Below are positions 57,269 through 64,000 of a DNA stretch of 64,000 bases, piece after piece. The position numbers and the translations under genes were made by a program. The stretch covers positions 248,001 to 312,000 of the forward strand of contig JAVJAP010000120.1 of assembly GCA_034770075.1 (NCBI GenBank), given 5' to 3'. Each line of letters starts with the position of its first letter. Position 1 is the first letter of the stretch. The notes below the pieces were generated by a model that was given only the letters and a program-made list of their open reading frames with translations, did not search any database and had not been told where the DNA came from. This stretch comes from Aralia elata. Its lineage: Eukaryota > Streptophyta > Magnoliopsida > Apiales > Araliaceae.

Positions 57269-59068
57269 TGTTAGGTTTGTACATAGCGCGAATATGCAAT
57301 CAAATTACATAAATAGTGCGGAAGCGCGATAAAATCAGATTTTAAAATTTTATACAAACCATCACCATGATCTTTCTTTATGCACAATTATTAATTAAAC
57401 GAAAGAGATGGAGAATAAGAATTATACCCTTGTAGAATTCTAGCTTCCTCAGGTACAAGTTCACCTCCAATTCCTTCGCGTTCTTCTTGAATTCCACCGA
57501 TTAAATTCCTTCCTTTGATCAACGTTAGCCACCCAAGTGTTTGGCCTCTAGAGGTGATCCACCAAGGAATAATACTTGTTCAAGAAGATGGGTGTTGGCA
57601 AAACCCTAGTTTCTATCTCTATAGAAATTGTAAGTACTCTCTACAATTCTTATGCAAGAGTGTGTAACCCTAATCTATGATAAGACTTCTCTTATTTATA
57701 GATGTAGGAAAACCCTTTCCTAAACTATTTAGGATTAGGGTTTCTATTCTAATTAAACTCCTTTAATTAAATTAAACTCCTAATCCAATTAGGAATTCAT
57801 GTGAGAGTACTTCTATTAATTAATTCCCAATCCCTATTAGGAATTAAATAATAGTAATAGTAATAATAATAATAAGACTCCTCTTATTAATTTATATTTA
57901 ATATTTCTAAAATATTAAATAATAAATATTAAGCTATTTAAGTTATTCTATCTCCATAGACTAAATTAAATACACTTAACTTATTATTACAATTATGCCA
58001 TTTACTTCTTAAATAAATATTTTCCTTTTGCGGTGTGACCCTTTAGGTTCTCCATATTAAACCGTTTGTGAATAAATCAATTAGAACAATTCTAATCTTA
58101 TTTAAATAAATAAATTAAACTATTTAATTCATTTAAATAAATAATATTTATTCTACAATAAGGGTAAGCCCCCTTAGCGATCAACGACTTTCCAGATAAT
58201 ATAGATTTCAACATTAATCATAAAAGAACCTTTCAGTGCATAGTTACCGTACAATTCAATCCTTCTACCATACAATGTCCCAATTAAATATAAGACATGG
58301 AATTACTGTCAAGTCTTATTTTATTTAATTATATGTATTTCGATTCTCAAATGCACAACTCTAATTAATGCAAATTAGAAACTCCTTTCTAATTTCATTT
58401 TGCTTTGGCCAAAGACTTCTGAGTCGTCATTTATCGAATCACATAGGACTTTCTCTCCTTTTACTAGAAGTGGTAGATTCTTTATTGATCATTCACCTAT
58501 CTCCATGTATAACTTATTATACCCAATCATACCCTTTGATATACCCTAAAGGTCTTAAGGGACATGTCAAAGTATAACTCATCATACACAAGATACTATG
58601 ATGATCTCAAGTCCAAGGATCACTTGTACTACTATCACTAGAGGAATTCCTATTGACAGGCGAGTAAAACTCCATTAGGTATTCCTTAGCGAGCCACGTT
58701 CAATGAACTTATTCTCTAATAAGCACCTACATACTTGCTTTAGTGTCTCCACACAAATGATTATGAGATCAATCATCTTCTTCATAAGAGCAAGCAACGT
58801 ATGTACTAATCTATCCGGATTCACTAATCCCCTTTTTAGTAATCCAACGATTAGGAACAATTTTAGTTTGTGAGATATCTAGAATTTAGATCTCATTAGC
58901 ATGATCACCATCATGATTCTAAAAACATTGCTCAAAACTATGGGTTTATCACATTTAATATAACAGCACCATGTAGATAAAGTAAAATGCCTTTAACAAA
59001 CGAATAAGATTACAAAGTATATGCTACATCATATCAAATATGATTGGCTTGTGTGCATACTACTTTCA
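57269..59068 (-). mobile_element. 3' LTR of a Ty1/copia element, minus strand
   Basis: On the minus strand it starts TGAAAGTAGTATGCACAC after the polypurine tract AAGTGGGAGATTG and ends ACAAACCTAACA at 57269, about 1800 bases. It interrupts the gypsy gag frame at that point. The five bases left of it (GCAAA, 57264-57268) are the predicted target duplication. Confidence 0.75.
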
Positions 59069-59099
59069 ATCTCCCACTTGCACTAAAGCCAATCGCCAT

Positions 59100-60330
59100 G
59101 GTATCTAATACCCTTCTTCTCTAAGTGACGATTATCCTGCTGTTGGATAAAGCTTCAGTAGATGGATATGCAATGCTGTTCTCGAGAGTCCACCATCTCT
59201 ATAGTGACTTTTCTTCTTTCAATGATTTTACTAATCAAATGAAAGTGCCGCAACACATGTTTGAATCCAAGATGAGACTTAGGAACTATTCCTAGTTCTG
59301 TAATGAACTTTTCATCCAAACAATCAACTTGCAGCTTCATTTACAGCTATATACTTTGTCTTTGTCATTAAACCAGCAACTCTTTGCTGTTTGAAACTTT
59401 TCCAATTCACTGCACCACCTTTCAAGGTAACGATTTACCTTAAAGTGGATTTGTTATCGTCTTGGTCAGTCTAAAAAAACTTGAGTCTGTTTAGCCCTCT
59501 AGTTTTAATTCGGACCTACCATGAATTATGATTACATCTTTAATACCGGTTTAGTACTTAAAGATGTTTATCACTGTCTTACAGTGATCTTCTCTAGAAT
59601 ATGACTGATCAACATCAAGCCTAGTATATTCATTGCATGCATGATAGTAACTCATGCGATCTCTCTTTTAATTGGGGACAATTTTAGAGAGATACACTCC
59701 ACGACTCATCATCATGAGACCTTTCTTGGAGTTTGCAATGCTAAACGCCTTTAGCATCGAATGAATATACGTTCATTGGGTCAAGCCGAACATCCTTTTA
59801 AATCTATCTATATAGATTTCTATCCCCAATTTATAGGATGCTCCTCCCAAGTCATTCATGGAAGAATGTTTAGACAATTTTATCTTTACTATTTGTAGCA
59901 TTGGTGTGTTATTCCTTGTCGGTAGTATATCAACATATAATACCAAGAATGTCACAGTGCTCCCACTTACCCTTTTGTACACACTAGGTTCATTCTCATT
60001 TTTGATAAAATCAAACTCTTTTGATTGTCTCATCAAAATGAATGTTCCATTTTTGAGAAGCTTGCTTCAATCCATAAATGGATCATTGTAGCTTAAAACA
60101 CGATTTGCTTCAACCTTTGAAACAAATTCCTCTGGCTGTATCATACATACATTCTCCTCAAGTCTTCATTGAGGAAGGGTGTCTCCACATCCATTTTTGC
60201 CAGATTTCGTAATAAGCTGCAATCACAAGCAAAATCCAAATGGACTTGAGCATTACCCAGTAATAAGGTTTTATCACAGTCAACTCCTTGACTTTATTTG
60301 AAACCTTTTAAACAGGTCTAGTCTTATAGG
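59100..60330 (-). pseudogene. pol: Decayed RT and RNase H of the copia element
   Basis: In native order: a KMDVETPFLNEDL piece (about 60150-60205, normally MDVKTAFLNG), then SVYKRVSGSTVTFLVLYVDI (59773-60036), where the YVDD active site reads YVDI followed by LPTRN, then LGGASYKLGIEIY. RNase H remains appear at 59155-59340 (KFITELGIVPKSH, KHVLRHFHLISKIIERRKV) with an internal deletion. Many frame changes and stops are present. The pattern is of Angela/Tork type; that assignment is tentative. Confidence 0.75.
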
Positions 60331-60418
60331 TCTCCACCTTGCCATTTGCCCCAGTCTTTCTCTTAAAGACCCATATTCACACTCTTGGCACTATGCCCTT
60401 TTGTGGAGTAACCAGAGT

Positions 60419-61500
60419 CTATACTTGGTTCTCATACATGGAGTCCATTTCGGATTTCATGGCCATCTGCCATTTCTCTGAGTGTCTTCTACTCATAGCC
60501 TCATTGTATATAACTGGATCATCATCCTCTATGATGCGTACCTCATCATCATCCTCTATGATGAATCCATACCTCCCAGGTATCTTCGGTACTCTTCCAG
60601 ATTTACGATTCGGTTGTGGTATAATAGGTTTATCTACAGGTTCCTCGATTCGACTTAAAGTGCTTTGTGGTTCTTGAACTCCTTCAAGATCTTTTACCCT
60701 CCCACTAGCTCCTTCAATGATAAACACCTTTATCTAAGAAGGCAGCGTGTAGGATTATAGTAATAATTCCTTAAACTTACTTTAGGATATCCCACAAGTC
60801 TGCACTTGTCAGATTTTGTCCCAAACTTATCTTTGAAACCTTTTCACATAAGCTGGACAACCCTTATCTTAACATACTTAAGATTAGGAATCCTCCCTAT
60901 CCATAACTTTTATGGAGTCTTGGGGCCAAATTTTTGAGGTTACCTTATTTTGTAGATATGTAGCCGTTTCTAGGGCATAACCCCAGATGGATACTAGAAT
61001 GTCGGTAAAAATCATTATGGACTGCACCATGTCCAACAAGGTACAATTTCTCCTTTTAGATACACCAATCAATTATTGCGTATCAAGAAGTGTCCATTAT
61101 GAGAAAATACCATTTTGAGATGATCTAGAAACTCATTGTACAAGTATTCTTTCCTCGATCTGATCAAATAATCTTAATACTCTGTCAATATGTTTCACTT
61201 CTGAATTCTTTGAACATTTCAAATGATTCAGACTTGTATTTATCAAATACACATATTCAGCTCTTTGAATGACCATCTCCTTTTCTTTTATTAGTTTGTT
61301 CAATTTGTAAAATAATTTTCATGTAAGTCAAGTATACAAAGTCTATCAAGTAATCTTCCAGTTTCAAACAAAACATTATCATTATAAATAGAATAACAAT
61401 TGTTCTTAAATATAATACCAGAACCTTCCTTGTCCAACAACGGAAGTAATAATGTTTCTAAAGAGAACTGGAACATAATAACAACTTATTAACTTAATAG
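60419..61500 (-). pseudogene. pol: Integrase end and integrase-RT linker of the copia element
   Basis: 60884-61072 reads RRNCTLLDMVQSIMIFTDIL and WGYALETATYLQNKV, the end of a copia integrase core. 60419-60727 carries RKSGRVPKIPGRYGFIIEDD and EAMSRRHSEKWQMAMKSEM, the linker and RT start. The upstream core (61100-61500) is too decayed to read by eye. Confidence 0.7.
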
Positions 61501-61599
61501 ACTTGCCCGTAAGCAATGCTAAACTATAAGTTCCTACGGTTAATGCAACAACCATTGCTTCATTCTCCACGCGTAAGATTACTTATTCTTTGTTTAGCT

Positions 61600-62545
61600 T
61601 TCTACTTCTGCTTAGTCTCTGCATTGGATTGCATACGTGAGAACTACAGCCGGTATCCAATACCCAAGTAGAACCTTGACTTATAGAAAAATTTATTTCA
61701 ATCATGAACAAACCCATATTTGTAACCGAAGCTTCACTAAGCTTCTTCTGGTTACCCTCTAGTTTTAATTCTAGTATCCAAGCTTATTGCAGTGGAAGCA
61801 AACTCCTTTTCTATCTGCATCAGTCTTGTTCTTATTGTCCTTTATTTTTGCCTTTCCTTTTACCTTCTTTGAATTGTTCTTCTTTTAAGAAGATCCTTTA
61901 GCCCTCTTCTGCTTCCTAGAAGAATCATCTACCAGTAAGACTTGGTCTTTCTTGGTTGGAAAGTGACTCTTTACAGTTTTCAACATGTTTAAGCAACTCA
62001 GGCAGGCTGACATATAGCTTGTTCATGTGGAAATTCACAACAATTTGTGAGAAAGAGTCTGGAAGTGATTGCAAGATCAAATCTTGGATCATCTCTCCAT
62101 CCATTAAAACCCAGTTGTCCCAATTGTTCAATCAAATTGATCATTTTAGGACATATATCTGTACTGTAGTGCCATCGGTCATTCTAGATCGGAAGAGCTC
62201 CTTAGATATCTGATATCTAATAGTCCTACTTTCCTCACCCTTCAACTCCTTGAAGGTGCCGGAGTACAGTAGGAGCATCCATAGTTTCATGCTGACGCTG
62301 AAGCTCGTTACTCATGGATGCGAGCATGATGCATTGAGCCAACTGTGCATCATCTTGCCACTTTCTAAAAGTAGCAATCTCTTCCTCTGAGGCATTGTCT
62401 GCAACCATTGCAGGGATAGGTATATTAAGGACATAAGATAACTTTTCAGCCTTGAGAACTATTCTCAAATTCCTTAACTAGTCTGTGTAATTCGGTCCGG
62501 TTAATTAGCATCTAATATGCTATGCAGTGATAGTGAATTAGACAT
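61600..62545 (-). pseudogene. gag: Gag and protease start of the copia element
   Basis: A likely gag ATG lies at 62543-62545 (MSNSLSLHSILDAN). Gag pieces follow: LRNLRIVLKAEKLSYVLNIP with the preceding Trp codon turned into TAG, MLASMSNELQRQHETMDAP, and LILQSLPDSFSQIVVNFHMN with LYVSLPELLKHVENCK. Protease is visible near 61630-61680 as TWVLDTGCSSH. The frame changes several times. Confidence 0.72.
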
Positions 62546-64000
62546 CGTAAAATTCTGTAAATGAATTTGTAATTTAACAACATTTTAGCATACTTTCATT
62601 TTTAATTAATTACCAAAATAAATTAGGTCTTTATTTTAAATTGGTATCTCCCACTATTTTCATCAAACTATATTACCCTCATTATATAGTTCGGCAATTC
62701 TAATTAAAGATTTGCTAGTGAGACTAAGGATCCCATTTTAGATGTATATAGCCTTGTGGTGACACAACAAACGATATACAAATAAATAGGTAAACAACTA
62801 TTGTCAATTACATCTCTATGTAACTCCTTGTATTTTGCCTCTTAGATTATTTTGATCAAGTGGTGACACATCCGAATCAAAATTATCCAAGTTAAGTCCA
62901 TCCTAGTACTTCCATATATTCGAAAGAAAAACACTGTCCTTGTGGTGACACAACAAAACAACATCGTCCAGTCTATGTATAAGCATCAAATGTGATAAAG
63001 CAACATCTTAAATATTTTAATACTTGCCTTGTGGTGACACAACAAACTCATATTAAATATTTAATACTCTATTGCTTTACCATGCTAGAAGGCGACGTTC
63101 GATATTCCAAATATCTTTGAACGCTTAGGACTTAATATGATTTCTTTGAGGGGTTTGTTATTATTTGTCTCATCTTGTTTAGCGCGCATGCACATATATA
63201 TATAAAATACGCGTCATATTATTTAACATGCGAAGCATGTTGTATAATATATAATATATACATAGCAAGCATGCACATATAGAATACTATATTCTACCCG
63301 GATTGATTATGGACTTTTATTCTAGTTTGGTTCACTAGAGCCACCAAGTGAACCAAAAGGTCAAACCTAGGGTGCAAGAATTAAATTTAAATATAACTAT
63401 TACATTTAAACCCGGGCTCCATTACAAACGGGTCTTCAAGCGCTCCTTGCTCCTTTGTCTCCAATTCTTCAAGTAATTCTAACTAAACCTATTACATAAA
63501 CTATTTACAATAAATAGAAACCTTGATCAGCAGTCAAGGGGAGGTACATAGGAGGAAGATAGAATTTACATCAAGGAAAAACTAGAGAAGACGAGGTACG
63601 CATACCCCATTTATAAAACCCATTCATTCAAGCATCCACTAAAATAAATCCAATCACACATTGGTCAATAGTCCATAATCAATCCCTATTTATCATCATA
63701 CATATCTCTATATGTATCAATAAATAATATTCATCCCATGAATAATAAAATCATTCTATATATGCATTGATATCATTTAATGGGCAATATTAGTTAGTAT
63801 AAAATTCAATTTCAACTCCAATTAGTTATCATGGAATCCAATTCCAACTCTAATTAGTTATCATGAAATCCAATTTTAATTAAAATAAACTTCTTTATTT
63901 TAATCATATTCCAAATTAAAATAAACTCTTTTATTTTAATTTATCCAATTTTTTTGAATAAAAATAAACTCCTTTATTTTTAATCAAATTCCAAATCAAA
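62546..64000 (-). other. Leader/5' region of the copia element; no gene
   Basis: AT-rich DNA upstream (native sense) of copia gag. It contains three copies of CCTTGTGGTGACACAACAAA (62752, 62938 and 63027) and, near 63780-63900, repeats of CCAATTCCAACTCTAATTAG/TTATCATG. I see no tRNA primer site and nothing clearly equal to the 3' LTR, so the 5' LTR is probably beyond the window, although the right part could already be LTR. Confidence 0.5.
62752..63046. repeat. Three dispersed copies of CCTTGTGGTGACACAACAAA
   Basis: Identical 20-base copies start at 62752, 62938 and 63027; a partial copy (AAGTGGTGACACATCC) lies near 62859. Each can form a small hairpin (TTGTG/CACAA). Confidence 0.85.

Overview
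The window is nuclear DNA of a flowering plant, most likely a eudicot. It is AT-rich, carries one intron-rich plant gene with standard GT-AG introns, and is otherwise packed with plant LTR retrotransposons and small TIR elements. I cannot name the species.

Layout. 1-7612: fragments of several LTRs and one Ty3/gypsy element on the + strand (Tekay/Del-like) with a tRNA-Met primer site, an extra acidic ORF before gag, a readable gag, a frameshifted protease and a pol cut off early in RT. 7613-9342: intergenic DNA with a small MITE and an 81-bp duplication. 9343-30627: a complete PEX12 gene on the minus strand, ten coding exons and 393 codons, whose introns (one of 10.2 kb) hold an old gypsy remnant, a Stowaway MITE and four related hAT-like elements, two of them nested with exact 8-bp target duplications. 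31830-32006: the start of a divergent gene resembling mitochondrial enoyl thioester reductase, apparently cut short. 32465-40399: a 4.06-kb solo LTR (TSD GCTTC) holding a second, 3.87-kb solo LTR (TSD GATAC). 41078-64000: a minus-strand nest. A Tekay/Del-like gypsy element (3' LTR 43325-46120, then integrase, RNase H, RT, protease and gag) sits in an LTR of its own kind. It is split by a 7.06-kb Athila-like element at 46875-53932, and its gag is split by a degraded Ty1/copia element at 57269 that runs off the right end.

The most unusual object is the Athila-like element. Its two 1.9-kb LTRs are almost identical but face each other, so the element is a giant inverted repeat, yet it is bounded by a clean 5-bp duplication (ACTGC) and keeps a primer-binding site and a polypurine tract in the expected places. 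The right arm also carries eight bases from the primer-site side of the left LTR, so a simple flip of the 3' LTR does not explain it. A second unexpected signal is a GC-rich cassette (core CGCCGGGGCG plus a similar spacer) found both in the Tekay-like LTRs and in this Athila-like element, two lineages that should not share LTR sequence.

The only gene that looks functional is PEX12, a peroxisomal RING ubiquitin-ligase subunit. The rest is mobile DNA in various states of decay. I found no tRNA, rRNA or CRISPR array.
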